A stretch of DNA of 64,000 nucleotides from Streptomyces peucetius (lineage in GTDB: Bacteria; Actinomycetota; Actinomycetes; Streptomycetales; Streptomycetaceae), in assembly GCF_025854275.1 (NCBI RefSeq), contig NZ_CP107567.1:7750001-7814000 (forward strand), written 5' to 3'. This document shows positions 55,095-64,000 of the stretch, piece after piece (positions within the stretch are counted from its first letter, which is position 1; each line of letters opens with the position of its first letter). The notes under the pieces were generated by a model. The model saw nothing but the letters and a program-made list of their open reading frames with translations. It did no database searches and had not been told where the DNA came from. Both the position numbers and the translations under genes were made by a program.

Positions 55095-56107
55095 GCGGTG
55101 CCTCCGTAGAAGGCGGGCCGGGGCTTCATGTCCGTGGCGACGACGCGGCCCGACTCAATGGCCTCGACGGTCGCGCTGGTGATGACGGTCGCGGCGTAGC
55201 CGTCCCAGGCGGAGGGACCGCTGGGCTCGTTGCCCGCCGCGAGTTCCGCGATCCACTCGCGGAACTCGGTGTCGAAGGCGTCCGCGAACCGGCCCACCCA
55301 GTCCGTGAGGACCTCCGTGCTGTGCCGGCCCGCAGTACGCACGCCGACCGCGGCCGGGTCGGGCAGCCGGACCAGGCCCTCCTCGCCGACAGCCTCGCAC
55401 TGGATGTCGTACCCGTACTGGCAGTTGACGAAGACCTCGAGATCGATGCGGACGCCCTTGGCGGTCTCGAACAGCATGATCTGCGGGTCCTTCAGGTGCG
55501 CGAACCGCCTGCTCGTGGCACGCGGCGTGACGACCTGGGTCGAGACGATCTCGTCGTCGAGCAGCCAGCGCAGGACGTCGATCTCGTGCACCGCCGTGTC
55601 CAGCGCGGCCATGTCGGAGGTGTACGTCTCGGGCACAGTCGGGTTGCGGTGGGCGCAGTGCACCACCAGCGGCTCGCCGATCCGGCCGGAGTCGAGGACC
55701 TGCTTCAGCTGCCGGTAACCGGCGTCGTAGCGGCGCATGAAGCCGACCTGGACCAGGCGGCGGCCGTGTTCCATCTCCGTCTCGACGATCCTTAGGCAGT
55801 CCTCGGCCGTGGTGGCCAGCGGCTTCTCGCAGAACACCGGCTTGCCGGCGGCGATCGCGCCCAGCGCGTGCTCGGCATGGGTGGCGCCCCAGGAGGTGAC
55901 GAGCACCGCGTCGACGTCGTCCGCCGCGATCAGCTCGGCACCGTCGGCGACGACCCGGGCACCGACCCGGGCCGCGGCCTGCTCGGCGCGAGCGGGGTCG
56001 ATGTCGGTGACCGCCGTGACCCGGGCGCCGGTGACGGTGCCGGTGAGCCGGCGGATGTGCTCCTGGCCGATCCAGCCGGCGCCGATGACCCCTACGCGCA
56101 CAGTCAT
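55091..56107 (-). CDS. iolG: Inositol 2-dehydrogenase (Gfo/Idh/MocA family)
   Basis: A 338-residue NAD-dependent dehydrogenase. N-terminal Rossmann [13 protein letters not shown], catalytic-site lysine in FCEKPLATT (about residue 96), then the Gfo/Idh C-terminal domain with [17 protein letters not shown] (Asp/His of the active site, about 170-185). It oxidises myo-inositol to 2-keto-myo-inositol (inosose), the first step of the pathway. Its neighbours confirm the assignment. GGAAAGG precedes the ATG at 56107. Confidence 0.92.
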   Translation of the reverse strand: MTVRVGVIGAGWIGQEHIRRLTGTVTGARVTAVTDIDPARAEQAAARVGARVVADGAELIAADDVDAVLVTSWGATHAEHALGAIAAGKPVFCEKPLATTAEDCLRIVETEMEHGRRLVQVGFMRRYDAGYRQLKQVLDSGRIGEPLVVHCAHRNPTVPETYTSDMAALDTAVHEIDVLRWLLDDEIVSTQVVTPRATSRRFAHLKDPQIMLFETAKGVRIDLEVFVNCQYGYDIQCEAVGEEGLVRLPDPAAVGVRTAGRHSTEVLTDWVGRFADAFDTEFREWIAELAAGNEPSGPSAWDGYAATVITSATVEAIESGRVVATDMKPRPAFYGGTA

Positions 56108-56228
56108 GGGCCTTTCCTTTCTACGGCTCCGGGCCGGCGTCGGCCCGGGAGCAAGGGGGAGGTGAGGGGAGGTGAGGGCGAGGGAGGAGAAGCCCTGTTC
56201 GGGCCGTCCGCGCCACCCGGTGCGGGTT

Positions 56229-57662
56229 TCAGGAGTAGCGATGACGCAGTTCCGTCTCGAGGTTCTCCAGCGTGCGGCCGCGCGTCTCGGGGACGTACAG
56301 CTTCACGAAGGCGAGGGACAGGACGCCCGCCGCCACGAACAGGAAGAACGTGGCGGAGATGCCGATGCCCGAGACCAGCGAGGGGAAGACCAGGCCGATC
56401 GCGAAGTTGGTCAGCCACAGCACCACGGCCGCGACCCCCATCCCGAAGGCACGCATCCGCATCGGGAAGATCTCCGACAGCATCAGCCAGGTGACCGGCG
56501 AGATCGCGCCCTGCTGGAAGGCGAGGAACGTGACCGTCATGGCGAGCACGGCGTAGGCGCGGCCGTCGCCCGAGGGCAACGTCAGAGAGAAGATGCCGAT
56601 CATGAGCAGGGCGCTGGTCGTGCCGATCTGGCCGCTCATCAGCATCGGCCGCCGGTTGACCCGGCCGAGCAGCCAGATGCCGACGAACGTGGCGAGAACC
56701 GAGATCACGCCGTTGGCGATGTTCGCCGTGAGCGCGCTGTCCGCGGCGAATCCGGCGTCGGTGAGGATCTGCGTGCCGTAGTACATGATCGTGTTGACGC
56801 CGGTGATCTGCTGCACGATCGCGATGCCGAAGCCGGTGAACATCAGCCTGCGCACCCACGGCGTGGACCGCATGTCCTTCCAGCCGCCGAGCTTCTCCCG
56901 CTCGTCCTTGACGGCGAGCGCGGTGACCTCGCTCAGCTCGGCCTCCGCCCGTGCCTGCGACCTGACCTGCTTGAGCACCTCGAAGGCCTCGTTGAAGCGA
57001 CTCTTGGAGGCAAGCCAGCGCGGGCTCTCCGGCATGACCAGCATGCCGAACCAGAGCACCACCGCCGGGATCGTGGCGATCACGAGCATCCAGCGCCAGA
57101 CGCCGGCGGACTCGCCGCCCACGTTCGCGATGATCGCGTTCGACGTGAACGCCAGCAGCTGCCCGCTGACGATCATGAGTTCGTTACGGGTGACCAGCGC
57201 GCCGCGCCGCTCGGCGGGCGAGATCTCCGCGAGGTAGACGGGCACCGTCACCGACGCGCCGCCGACGGCGAGCCCGAGCACGAAGCGTGCCACCACCATC
57301 ACCGCGGTGGTCGGGGCGAGGGTGCAGCCGAGCGCGCCGACGAAGAACAGCACGGCCAGCAGGAGGATGTTGCGCCGCCTGCCGCGGGCGTCCGAGAGCC
57401 GGCCGCCCACGACCGCCCCGAGCGCGGCGCCGAGCAGCAGGGAACTGGTGACCATGCCCTCCGTGACGGGGGTCAGGCCCAGATCGTCGGTCATGTACGG
57501 CAGCGCGCCGTTGATCACTCCGGTGTCGTAGCCGAAGAGCAGCCCGCCGAAAGTGGCGACGACGGTGATGAGCCGCACACGCCGCGAGACCGCGCGCGGT
57601 GCGTCGTCGATGAGCAGGGAGGGTGCCGGCGGTTCCACAGTCGCGTCGTCCCTGACGTCCAT
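56229..57662 (-). CDS. MFS sugar-porter, probable myo-inositol importer
   Basis: A 477-residue 12-helix transporter of the sugar porter family: [16 protein letters not shown] in helix 1, [15 protein letters not shown] (loop 2-3), [15 protein letters not shown] (end of helix 4), [13 protein letters not shown] (loop 6-7), [13 protein letters not shown] (helix 7) and [13 protein letters not shown] at the C-terminus. Close in layout to IolT-type inositol/proton symporters. It lies between iolG and iolE in the same operon, so the substrate is very probably inositol. Confidence 0.92.
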   Translation of the reverse strand: MDVRDDATVEPPAPSLLIDDAPRAVSRRVRLITVVATFGGLLFGYDTGVINGALPYMTDDLGLTPVTEGMVTSSLLLGAALGAVVGGRLSDARGRRRNILLLAVLFFVGALGCTLAPTTAVMVVARFVLGLAVGGASVTVPVYLAEISPAERRGALVTRNELMIVSGQLLAFTSNAIIANVGGESAGVWRWMLVIATIPAVVLWFGMLVMPESPRWLASKSRFNEAFEVLKQVRSQARAEAELSEVTALAVKDEREKLGGWKDMRSTPWVRRLMFTGFGIAIVQQITGVNTIMYYGTQILTDAGFAADSALTANIANGVISVLATFVGIWLLGRVNRRPMLMSGQIGTTSALLMIGIFSLTLPSGDGRAYAVLAMTVTFLAFQQGAISPVTWLMLSEIFPMRMRAFGMGVAAVVLWLTNFAIGLVFPSLVSGIGISATFFLFVAAGVLSLAFVKLYVPETRGRTLENLETELRHRYS

Positions 57663-57671
57663 GGCCGCCTC

Positions 57672-58622
57672 CTACCGGTGGTTGTTCGGGCGTCGGGTTC
57701 CGGTCAGGCCGCAGCCGGCCAGGTGCTCGCGCGTCCGTACGGCGATGGGGAGCGGCACGTCGGGAGCGCACGGGTACAGGTCCTGCTCGACGATCACGAA
57801 CAGCTCGGCGTCCAGCCGGGACAGTTCTTCGACGACGCCGAGGGGGTCGGGTACCCCGGCGGGCGGAGACACGCACACCCCGCGCCTGACGGCCTCGCCG
57901 AAGGACAGGTCCTCGGCGGCGACCTGGGCCAGGACCGCCGGGTCCATCTGCTTGATGTGCACGTAGCCGACACGCTCGCCGAACCGGCGGATCAGGTCGA
58001 GGTTGTCACCGCCGCCGTACGCGACGTGCCCGGTGTCCAGACACAGGTTCGTGTAGCGCCCGTCCGACTCGTTCAGCAGCCGCTCGATCTCCGGCTGTGT
58101 CTGGATGTGGCTGTCGGCGTGCGGGTGGAGGACGAGCCGTATGTCGTACTCGTCGAGCAGCAGTCTGCCGAGCCGGTCCGCGTTCTTGCCGAAGTCCGCC
58201 CATTGCGCGGCGGTCAGCTCTGGGGACTCGGTGAACTCGCCGGTCTTCTCGTCCCGGTACATCGGCGGGATGAGTACGAGGTGGTGGGCGCCCGCGGCCG
58301 CGGTCAGGGCGGCGACCTGCCGGACGTGCGCGAGCATCCCGTCCCAGGCCTCGGGGCGGTGCAGCGCGCCGAAGGCGGTGCCGCCGGAGACCTTGAGGCC
58401 GCGTACGGCCAGCTCTTCGGCCAGCACGGCCGGGTCGGTCGGGAGGTAGCCGTACGGTCCGAGCTCCAGCCATTCGTAGCCGGCTTGCGCCAGCTCGTCC
58501 AGGAAGCGGGTGTACGGGACCTGGTGCTCGTCGTCGGGGAACCAGACGCCCCAGGAATCGGGGGCGGAGCCGAGGCACAGGTTGCCCGCTGCGGTGCGGA
58601 GCGGGGACGGCGCCGTTGCCAT
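57672..58622 (-). CDS. iolE: Inosose dehydratase (IolE type)
   Basis: A 316-residue TIM barrel with the family start CLGSAPDSWGVWFPDD, then YEWLELGPYGYLPTD, LVLHPHADSHIQT (metal ligands), NLCLDTGHVAYGG and VGYVHIKQMDP. IolE removes water from 2-keto-myo-inositol to give the diketone cleaved by IolD. Nine bases separate it from the transporter gene. Confidence 0.9.
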   Translation of the reverse strand: MATAPSPLRTAAGNLCLGSAPDSWGVWFPDDEHQVPYTRFLDELAQAGYEWLELGPYGYLPTDPAVLAEELAVRGLKVSGGTAFGALHRPEAWDGMLAHVRQVAALTAAAGAHHLVLIPPMYRDEKTGEFTESPELTAAQWADFGKNADRLGRLLLDEYDIRLVLHPHADSHIQTQPEIERLLNESDGRYTNLCLDTGHVAYGGGDNLDLIRRFGERVGYVHIKQMDPAVLAQVAAEDLSFGEAVRRGVCVSPPAGVPDPLGVVEELSRLDAELFVIVEQDLYPCAPDVPLPIAVRTREHLAGCGLTGTRRPNNHR

Positions 58623-58711
58623 GGTGTTCAGTCCTTCGGGGAGGGGACGGGGGGCGGTTTCCTGCTGGGGGCTTTCTCCGGGGGTGGTGCGGTGTTGTGG
58701 TGGTGCGCGGC

Positions 58712-60208
58712 TCAGCTGGAGGTGGGGAAGTCGAATCCCGCGGCGACCTTCTGCGCGGGCCGCGGCCAGCGGGTGGTCACGACCTTCGGGCGGGTGCAGA
58801 AGCGGACGCCCTCGGGGCCGTGGATCGGGGAGTCGCCGATGAGCGAGTCCTTCCAGCCGCCGAAGGAGTAGTACGACATCGGCACCGGAACCGGTACATT
58901 CACGCCGATCATGCCGACCTTGACGTTGCGCTGGAAGCGACGCGCCGCCTCGCCGGAGCCGGTGAACAGCGCGGTGCCGTTGCCGTACGGGTTGGCGTTG
59001 ATCAGCTCGATCGCCTCGTCGAGCGTGCCGACGCGGACGACGGCGAGGACGGGCCCGAACAGCTCGTCCCGATACGCGTCCATCTCGGCCGTGACGTGAT
59101 CGAGCAGCGACGGGCCGGTGAAGAAGCCGTCCTCATGGCCGTCGACCTTGAGTCCACGTCCGTCCACGACGACCGTGGCACCCTGCGCGGCGGCGGTGCC
59201 GACGGCGTTCTCGACGCGCTGCAGCGACGCCTTGGTGACCAGCGGGCCCATCTCGGTACCGGGCACGTCACCCGGGCCGACCCTGACCTCGCGGGCCTTG
59301 CGCTCCAGGGCGGCGACCAGGGCGTCGGCCGCTTCGCCGACCGCCACGGCGACCGACACGGCCATGCAGCGCTCACCGGCGGAGCCGTACGCGCCGGCCG
59401 TGATGTGGTTGGCGGCGAACTCCAGATCGGCGTCGGGCAGGACGACGGCGTGGTTCTTCGCGCCGCCGAGCGCCTGGACACGCTTGCCCGCCTTCGTGCC
59501 GGTCTCGTGCACGTACTTGGCGACCGGGGTCGAGCCGACGAAGGAGACCGCCTCGATGTCCCGGTGACCGAGGATCGCGTCGACCGCTTCCTTGCCGCCG
59601 TGCACGACGTTGAACACACCGTCCGGCAGCCCGGCCCTCCGGTAGAGCCCGGCCACGAAGTTGGCGGCCGACGGGTCGCGCTCGCTCGGCTTCAGGACGA
59701 ACGTGTTGCCGGTGGCGATGGCGACCGGGTGCATCCACAGGGGCACCATCGCCGGAAAATTGAAGGGCGTGATGCCCGCGACGACACCGAGCGGCTGACG
59801 GAAATCGTGCACGTCGACGCCGCGCGACACCTGGTCGGAGAAGCTGCCCTTGAGGACGTCGCCGAGGCCGCACGCGAACTCGACGACCTCACGGCCGCGC
59901 ACGATCTCGCCGCGCGCGTCGTCGACCGTCTTGCCGTGCTCGGCCGAGATGATCCGGCCCAGCTCCTCCTCGTGCTCCACGAGCAACTGCCGGAAGGCGA
60001 ACATCACCTGGGTGCGCCGCGTGAGCGACGACTCCGACCAGGTCTCGAAGGCCCGGGAGGCGGCCACGACAGCGGCGTCCACGTCGGCGGCTGTGCCGAG
60101 CGCGACCCGCGTCTGCTCCTTCCCGGTGGCCGGATTGAACACCGGCGTGGTGCGGGTTTCCGCGCCGGCGGCCGGCGAGCCGTTGATCCAGTGCTCGATG
60201 GTCTTCAC
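58712..60208 (-). CDS. iolA: Methylmalonate/malonate-semialdehyde dehydrogenase (acylating)
   Basis: A 498-residue CoA-acylating aldehyde dehydrogenase (MmsA/IolA). NAD site FVGSTPVAKYVHETG, catalytic cysteine in SAGERCMAVSVAVAVG (about residue 285), and GVNVPVPVPMSYYSFGGWKDS near the C-terminus, typical of MmsA. It turns malonate semialdehyde from inositol into acetyl-CoA, and methylmalonate semialdehyde from valine into propionyl-CoA. It is not the semialdehyde dehydrogenase missing from the hydroxyproline pathway, which belongs to another ALDH group. Confidence 0.93.
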   Translation of the reverse strand: MKTIEHWINGSPAAGAETRTTPVFNPATGKEQTRVALGTAADVDAAVVAASRAFETWSESSLTRRTQVMFAFRQLLVEHEEELGRIISAEHGKTVDDARGEIVRGREVVEFACGLGDVLKGSFSDQVSRGVDVHDFRQPLGVVAGITPFNFPAMVPLWMHPVAIATGNTFVLKPSERDPSAANFVAGLYRRAGLPDGVFNVVHGGKEAVDAILGHRDIEAVSFVGSTPVAKYVHETGTKAGKRVQALGGAKNHAVVLPDADLEFAANHITAGAYGSAGERCMAVSVAVAVGEAADALVAALERKAREVRVGPGDVPGTEMGPLVTKASLQRVENAVGTAAAQGATVVVDGRGLKVDGHEDGFFTGPSLLDHVTAEMDAYRDELFGPVLAVVRVGTLDEAIELINANPYGNGTALFTGSGEAARRFQRNVKVGMIGVNVPVPVPMSYYSFGGWKDSLIGDSPIHGPEGVRFCTRPKVVTTRWPRPAQKVAAGFDFPTSS

Positions 60209-60239
60209 GTGAGGGTTCCTTTGCAGAGGTCCGGCGGGC

Positions 60240-62129
60240 TTACAGGTAGTGGCGTTGTGCGCGCTTGGCGGCGGCGTACGTCTCGTACGCCTCGCGCGTG
60301 GAGTCGAGGGCCGAGGTCTGGCTGACCGGCACGTCCCACCAGCCGTGCCCGGGCGGGTTCGGTCCGTACAGGTCGGTCTCGACGTGCACGACGGTGGTGC
60401 GGTGGGCGGCCTTCGCCTTCTTCATCGCGGTACGGAACTCGTCGACGGTGGCGGCGTGCAGGACGTCCGCGCCGAGCGAGGCGGCGTTGGCCGCCAGGTC
60501 GACGGGGAGCACGTCACCGTCGAGACATCCCGAATCACCGTTGCGGAAGCGGTACTTGGTGCCGAACCGCTGCGAACCCAGCGACTCCGACAGCGCGCCG
60601 ATCGAGGCGAAGCCATGGTTCTGGACGAGGACGACGACGACCTTCAGCCCCTCGGAGACCATGGTCACGATCTCCTGAGCCATCATCAGGTACGAGCCGT
60701 CACCGACGAGGACCACGACCTCCCGCGTGGGATCGGCCATCTTCGCGCCGACACCGGCCGCGACCTCGTACCCCATGCAGGAGTACGCGTACTCCACGTG
60801 GTACGCCTTCGGGTCCCGCGCCCGCCACAGCTGCTGGAGGTCACCGGGCAGGGAACCGGCGGCGTTGATGACGACGTCGCGGTCGCCGAGCGTTTCGCCC
60901 AGCGCGCCGAGGATCTGCGTCTGGGCGGGCAGTTCACCGGTGTTCCGCCCCGGTGCGAAGCACTCCTCCTCCATCTCCCTCGTCCGGGCGACGAGTGCGC
61001 GGGTGCGCTCGCGGTACTCCTGGGAGACCTCCCAGCCGGTGAGGGCTTCCGTGAGGGCCTCGATGCCGAGCCGGGCGTCGGCGACCAGTGGCTCCGCCGA
61101 GTGCTTCACCGCGTCCAGACGGGCAACGTTGAGGTTGACGAACGAGACGTCCGGATTGCCGAAGACCGTGTGGCTCGCGGTGGTGAAGTCGGAGTACCGG
61201 GTGCCGACACCGAGGACGACATCCGCGTCCTTCGCCAGCTCGTTGGCCGCGTACGACCCGGTCGACCCGATGCCGCCCACCGCGCACGGGTGGTCCCACG
61301 GCACCGCACCCTTGCCGGCGTGCGTGTCCGCGACCGGGATGCCCGTGGCTTCGGCGAAGGTGCGCAGCCGGCTCTCGGCGCCGGAGTAGACGGCTCCGCC
61401 GCCGGCGACGATCAGCGGCCTCCTGGCGTCGCGCAGAAGAGCGGCGGCCCTTCGCACGGCCGCTTCCTCCGGCACCGGGCGGCCCACATGCCAGACCCGG
61501 CGCCGGAAGAAGGCGACCGGCCAGTCGTACGCCTCCGCCTGCACGTCCTGCGGCAGCGCGAGCGTGACGGCGCCGGTCTCGACCGGATCGGTCAGCACCC
61601 GCATCGCGGCCAGCGCCGCCGGGATCAGCTGCTCGGGCCGGGAGATCCGGTCGAAGTACTTCGACACGGCCCTGAAGGCGTCGTTGACCGTCACGTCGCC
61701 GCCGCGGGTGTCCTCCAGCTGCTGGAGGACCGGGTCGGCCGCCCGTGTCGCGAACATGTCGCTCGGGAGGAGAAGCACCGGAAGCCGGTTGGTGGTGGCG
61801 AGCGCCGCGCCCGTGATCATGTTCGTCGAACCGGGCCCGGTCGAGGCGGTACAGGCGAAGGCGGCGAGCCGGTCGCGCATCTTCGCGTACGCCACCGCCG
61901 CGTGCACCATGCCCTGCTCGTTGCGGGCCAGGTAGTAGGGGAGGTCGGCCTCGCGCGTGACGGCGGCCTGGAGGAGTGCCTGCCCGATGCCCGCGACATT
62001 GCCGTGCCCGAAGATGCCCCAGGTGCCGGGGATCAGCCGCTGCTCCTGGCCGTCGCGCTCGCTGTACTGGTTCGCCAGGAAGCGGACGAGGGCCTGGGCG
62101 GTGGTGAGTCGTACGGTCGTCCCGGTCAT
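60240..62129 (-). CDS. iolD: 3D-(3,5/4)-trihydroxycyclohexane-1,2-dione hydrolase (IolD)
   Basis: A 629-residue ThDP-dependent enzyme: ARNEQGMVHAAVAYAK (cofactor-activating Glu region in the N-terminal domain), TGPGSTNMITGAALAT, PSDMFATRAADPVLQQLED, and the ThDP motif VVVLVGDGSYLMMAQEIVTM (GDG). It opens the cyclohexanedione ring to 5-deoxy-glucuronate. The start is the ATG at 62129, overlapping the iolB stop (ATGA); the open frame goes 37 codons further without reason. Confidence 0.95.
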   Translation of the reverse strand: MTGTTVRLTTAQALVRFLANQYSERDGQEQRLIPGTWGIFGHGNVAGIGQALLQAAVTREADLPYYLARNEQGMVHAAVAYAKMRDRLAAFACTASTGPGSTNMITGAALATTNRLPVLLLPSDMFATRAADPVLQQLEDTRGGDVTVNDAFRAVSKYFDRISRPEQLIPAALAAMRVLTDPVETGAVTLALPQDVQAEAYDWPVAFFRRRVWHVGRPVPEEAAVRRAAALLRDARRPLIVAGGGAVYSGAESRLRTFAEATGIPVADTHAGKGAVPWDHPCAVGGIGSTGSYAANELAKDADVVLGVGTRYSDFTTASHTVFGNPDVSFVNLNVARLDAVKHSAEPLVADARLGIEALTEALTGWEVSQEYRERTRALVARTREMEEECFAPGRNTGELPAQTQILGALGETLGDRDVVINAAGSLPGDLQQLWRARDPKAYHVEYAYSCMGYEVAAGVGAKMADPTREVVVLVGDGSYLMMAQEIVTMVSEGLKVVVVLVQNHGFASIGALSESLGSQRFGTKYRFRNGDSGCLDGDVLPVDLAANAASLGADVLHAATVDEFRTAMKKAKAAHRTTVVHVETDLYGPNPPGHGWWDVPVSQTSALDSTREAYETYAAAKRAQRHYL

Positions 62130-63019
62130 CGGTCGTCCTCCTGTCCCGCCGCTGCTCCGAACGGGAGCCGGGGGTCGCTCTCCTGGGAGTCCCACGTCGT
62201 ACGCACCCATCCGTGGGCCGGGTCGTCGCAGATCAGCCATGCGCGGTCCTGGCCGGGGCCCGCCATGACGTTGAGGTAGTAGAGGTCGTAGCCCGGCGCG
62301 GCGACCGACGGGCCGTGCCAGCCGTGCGGGATCAGCACGGCGTCACCGGAGCGGACCTCGGCGAGGACGTCGATGGGCCGGTCCGCCGTGCCGTACACGC
62401 GCTGGTAGCCGAAGCCGTTCTCGCCCCGGACCTCGAAGTAGTAGATCTCTTCGAGCTCACTCTCGACCGGGTTGCCGTCCGCGTCGGTCAGTGCCTCGTC
62501 GTGCTTGTGCGGGGGGTACGACGACCAGTTGCCACCTGGCGTGAGCACCTCGCAGACCAGCAGCTGGTCGGCGTCGAAGGTGCCGGGGAGGCAGTAGTTG
62601 TTGACCTGGCGGGAGCAGGTGCCGGCGCCGCGCAGCTCGACCGGCACGTCCTCCTTGCGCCCGTACCGAACGGTCAGGGTCCGCTCGGTACGGGCGGAGG
62701 GCAGTGCGAACGTCCCGCCGGACGCGCTGCTGAGGAGCGCCTCCGACTCGCGCGGCAGGTACGCGAAGTCGGTGGCGGAGTCGAACACGCCGGTGCGGCC
62801 TTCGAGTTCGAGGACCCGGTCGTCGACGGTGACGGTGCAGCCGCCGCGCAGCGGCAGAACCAGGAACTCGCGGTCGCCGGTGGAGAGGGCGTGGGCCTCG
62901 CCCGGTGCCAGGGTGAGGATGTGCAGGCCGGCGTGTTCCCAGCCCGCGGATCCGGGGCTGACGGCGAGGTCGTAGGAACCTTCGGCGGCCGTGCCGGCCG
63001 GCAGGTGGTACGTGCTCAC
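62126..63019 (-). CDS. iolB: 5-deoxy-glucuronate isomerase (IolB)
   Basis: A 297-residue bicupin isomerase. The cupin metal site is seen as SYPPHKHDEA (about residue 180) and EEIYYFEV (about 205), with VLIPHGWHGPSVAAPGYDLYYL for the second His. It converts 5-deoxy-glucuronate to 2-deoxy-5-keto-gluconate. The GTG start overlaps the stop of the aldolase gene (GTGA). Confidence 0.94.
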   Translation of the reverse strand: MSTYHLPAGTAAEGSYDLAVSPGSAGWEHAGLHILTLAPGEAHALSTGDREFLVLPLRGGCTVTVDDRVLELEGRTGVFDSATDFAYLPRESEALLSSASGGTFALPSARTERTLTVRYGRKEDVPVELRGAGTCSRQVNNYCLPGTFDADQLLVCEVLTPGGNWSSYPPHKHDEALTDADGNPVESELEEIYYFEVRGENGFGYQRVYGTADRPIDVLAEVRSGDAVLIPHGWHGPSVAAPGYDLYYLNVMAGPGQDRAWLICDDPAHGWVRTTWDSQESDPRLPFGAAAGQEDDR

Positions 63020-63894
63020 AGCAGGCTCACCGCCCGGTCCACGGCACCGGCGACGTCGCCGTCCGAGGGGTAGAGCAGGGAGCGGCCGACGGTCAGGCCC
63101 TGCGCGGTCGGGAGCTTGAGCGCCTTGCCCCAGGACGCGAACGCGGCTTCCGCGTCCCTCACCTCGCCGCCGAGCAGCAGCGCGGGCAGCGTCGAGGAGG
63201 CGAGGACGCGCTCCATGCCGTCGACGACGGGCAGCTTCAGCCAGGTGTAGGCGGTGCGCCGGCCGAGTCCCGAGGCGATGGTGACCGACCTGATGACGGC
63301 GTCGGGGGAGAGGTCGTTGCAGATCCTCCCGTCCTGCCACCGGGACAGAAAGGGCTCGACCATCGCGATGAGCCGACGGTCGTTGAGGTCGTCGACGGCG
63401 CGGGCGGTGTTCTCCAGCACGGACGGGGTCGCCGGGTCGTCGAGCGCGATGCGGGTGAGCATCTTGCCGCCGTCGAAGCCCATCGCGGCGATCGTCTCGG
63501 CGTCGTACCCGGTGAACCGGTCGTCGACCTCGAACACGGAACCGGCGAGCCCGGCCCGGTTCATGGAGCCGAAGACGCTCTTGCCGTCGAGGACGCCGAG
63601 GAGAAGCAGGTCCTCGAGGATGTCGGCGGTGGCCAGGACGCCTGTGACCCCTGGCCGCTCCAGCGCGACGCACATGCGGTCGAGCAGTTCGAAGCGGTCG
63701 GCCATGGCGGACGGGTCGGAGCCCACGGCGTTGGCGCCGCGCGCCGGATGGTCGGCGGCGATGATCATCGCCCTGCCGTGCTCGCCGAACGGTGAGGAGG
63801 CCTTCACCCGCCGGGCGGCCGCCGCCGCGATGGCACCCGGGTCGTTGACCCTGGTATCCACGATCCGGCTCACTTTGTCGGACAGCACGGTCAC
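63016..63894 (-). CDS. (beta/alpha)8 aldolase-like protein of the inositol operon (Cgl0159/IolJ-like role)
   Basis: A 292-residue barrel: AMIIAADHPARGANAVG (Asp/His pair), GVLATADILEDLLLLG, MVEPFLSRWQD, TAYTWLKLPVVDGMERVL (the lysine likely forms a Schiff base), and LLLGGEVRDAEAAF. Matches the group found in actinobacterial iol clusters that is thought to split 2-deoxy-5-keto-gluconate-6-phosphate. GTG start at 63894 overlaps the stop of the next upstream frame; a GTG two codons downstream has better spacing to GAGAGG. Confidence 0.85.
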   Translation of the reverse strand: MTVLSDKVSRIVDTRVNDPGAIAAAAARRVKASSPFGEHGRAMIIAADHPARGANAVGSDPSAMADRFELLDRMCVALERPGVTGVLATADILEDLLLLGVLDGKSVFGSMNRAGLAGSVFEVDDRFTGYDAETIAAMGFDGGKMLTRIALDDPATPSVLENTARAVDDLNDRRLIAMVEPFLSRWQDGRICNDLSPDAVIRSVTIASGLGRRTAYTWLKLPVVDGMERVLASSTLPALLLGGEVRDAEAAFASWGKALKLPTAQGLTVGRSLLYPSDGDVAGAVDRAVSLL

Positions 63895-64000
63895 ACCTCT
63901 CGGTTCGGTTCGGCGCAGTCGATGCGGCTCATGTCGGTCACGCCGTTCATGTCCTTCATGTCGTTCACGTCGTGGGTGTCGTTCGTGCCGTACGGGGCGG
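63891..64000 (-). CDS. 3' end of an upstream gene, cut by the window edge
   Basis: A frame open from the right edge ends at a TGA that overlaps the aldolase GTG (GTGA). It ends MSRIDCAEPNREV. By position this could be the sugar kinase iolC, but only 36 residues are visible and they form an Asp/Asn/Met-rich low-complexity tail (NDTHDVNDMKDMNG), so I cannot confirm it. Confidence 0.4.
   Translation of the reverse strand, partial: APYGTNDTHDVNDMKDMNGVTDMSRIDCAEPNREV
63928..63990. repeat. Seven degenerate 9-bp tandem units
   Basis: Units of the form TTCATGTCG (63928, 63937, 63946, 63955, 63964, 63973, 63982) encode the Asn-Asp-x repeats at the end of the gene cut by the window edge. Confidence 0.7.

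Noticed and set aside
58712-60208. iolA/MmsA as the missing 2-oxoglutarate semialdehyde dehydrogenase of the Hyp pathway
   Set aside because: It has the CoA-acylating MmsA features and sits inside the inositol operon 40 kb away; the Hyp-pathway enzyme must lie elsewhere.
60249-62279. 676-codon plus-strand open frame opposite iolD
   Set aside because: Antisense shadow of a gene with all ThDP motifs.

Overview
The window has very high GC, strongly GC-biased third codon positions, many GTG starts, frequent ATGA/GTGA start-stop overlaps, secreted lectin-tagged enzymes, CBS and PP2C/SpoIIE phosphatases and actinobacterial regulator families. All of this points to a Streptomyces-like actinomycete chromosome, probably an accessory or arm-proximal stretch. 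No rRNA, tRNA, CRISPR array, phage or transposase gene was seen.

Layout: (1) 0-4.9 kb holds a broken P450 remnant at the left edge, an AI-2E family permease, katG and a divergent Fur-family regulator. (2) 4.9-19.4 kb is the most interesting block. It carries a secreted M9 collagenase, an oligopeptide ABC importer (five genes), a three-subunit flavin/iron-sulfur amino-acid dehydrogenase, a DHDPS-family lyase/deaminase, a proline racemase/hydroxyproline epimerase and a GntR/FCD regulator. The same 19-bp sequence lies in or next to four promoter regions here, including those of the collagenase, the peptide-binding protein, the dehydrogenase operon and the regulator. I read this as a collagen-to-hydroxyproline utilisation regulon. 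(3) 19.5-23.4 kb: P450, PadR regulator with a 20-bp palindrome, and an acyl-CoA dehydrogenase-like flavoprotein. (4) 23.7-28.4 kb: two secreted multidomain carbohydrate-active proteins (PQQ sugar dehydrogenase type and ThuA-DUF1080 type) with near-identical ricin-B lectin tails. (5) 28.5-38.3 kb: SpoIIE-type phosphatase, UvrA-like ATPase, cold-shock protein, a small basic protein behind a near-consensus promoter, J-domain protein, PhoX-type phosphatase, TetR, GNAT and SRPBCC proteins. (6) 38.4-46.5 kb: very large P-type ATPase divergent from a CBS-domain protein, PP2C phosphatase, CapA-like protein and a DUF899 protein. (7) 46.6-52.7 kb: Zur-type site upstream of rpmF (Cys-free L32) and a CobW-family GTPase, then a damaged glycine-betaine/dimethylglycine oxidation locus, a methyltransferase and a zinc-ribbon protein. 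(8) 52.8-54.2 kb: SUKH protein, a 130-bp poly-G/poly-C hairpin (probably a sequencing or assembly artefact) and a VOC protein. (9) 54.2 kb to the right edge: a long myo-inositol catabolism operon on the minus strand.

How the genes work together: the collagenase would cut collagen outside the cell. The lipoprotein-dependent ABC importer would take up Pro/Hyp-rich peptides. The epimerase, D-hydroxyproline dehydrogenase and deaminase would then convert trans-4-hydroxy-L-proline to 2-oxoglutarate semialdehyde. The final semialdehyde dehydrogenase is not in the window. In the inositol block, IolG, IolE, IolD, IolB, an aldolase and IolA cover the path from myo-inositol to the C2/C3 products, with an MFS importer.

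Caution on quality: at least five single-base frameshifts interrupt otherwise well-conserved genes (near 341, 9228, 13995, 14231 and 48636), often at short homopolymers, and the G/C hairpin looks artificial. Uncorrected sequencing indels are therefore a real alternative to true pseudogenes. The junction near 51.19 kb, where two divergent genes have both lost their 5' halves, is different in kind and looks like a deletion.
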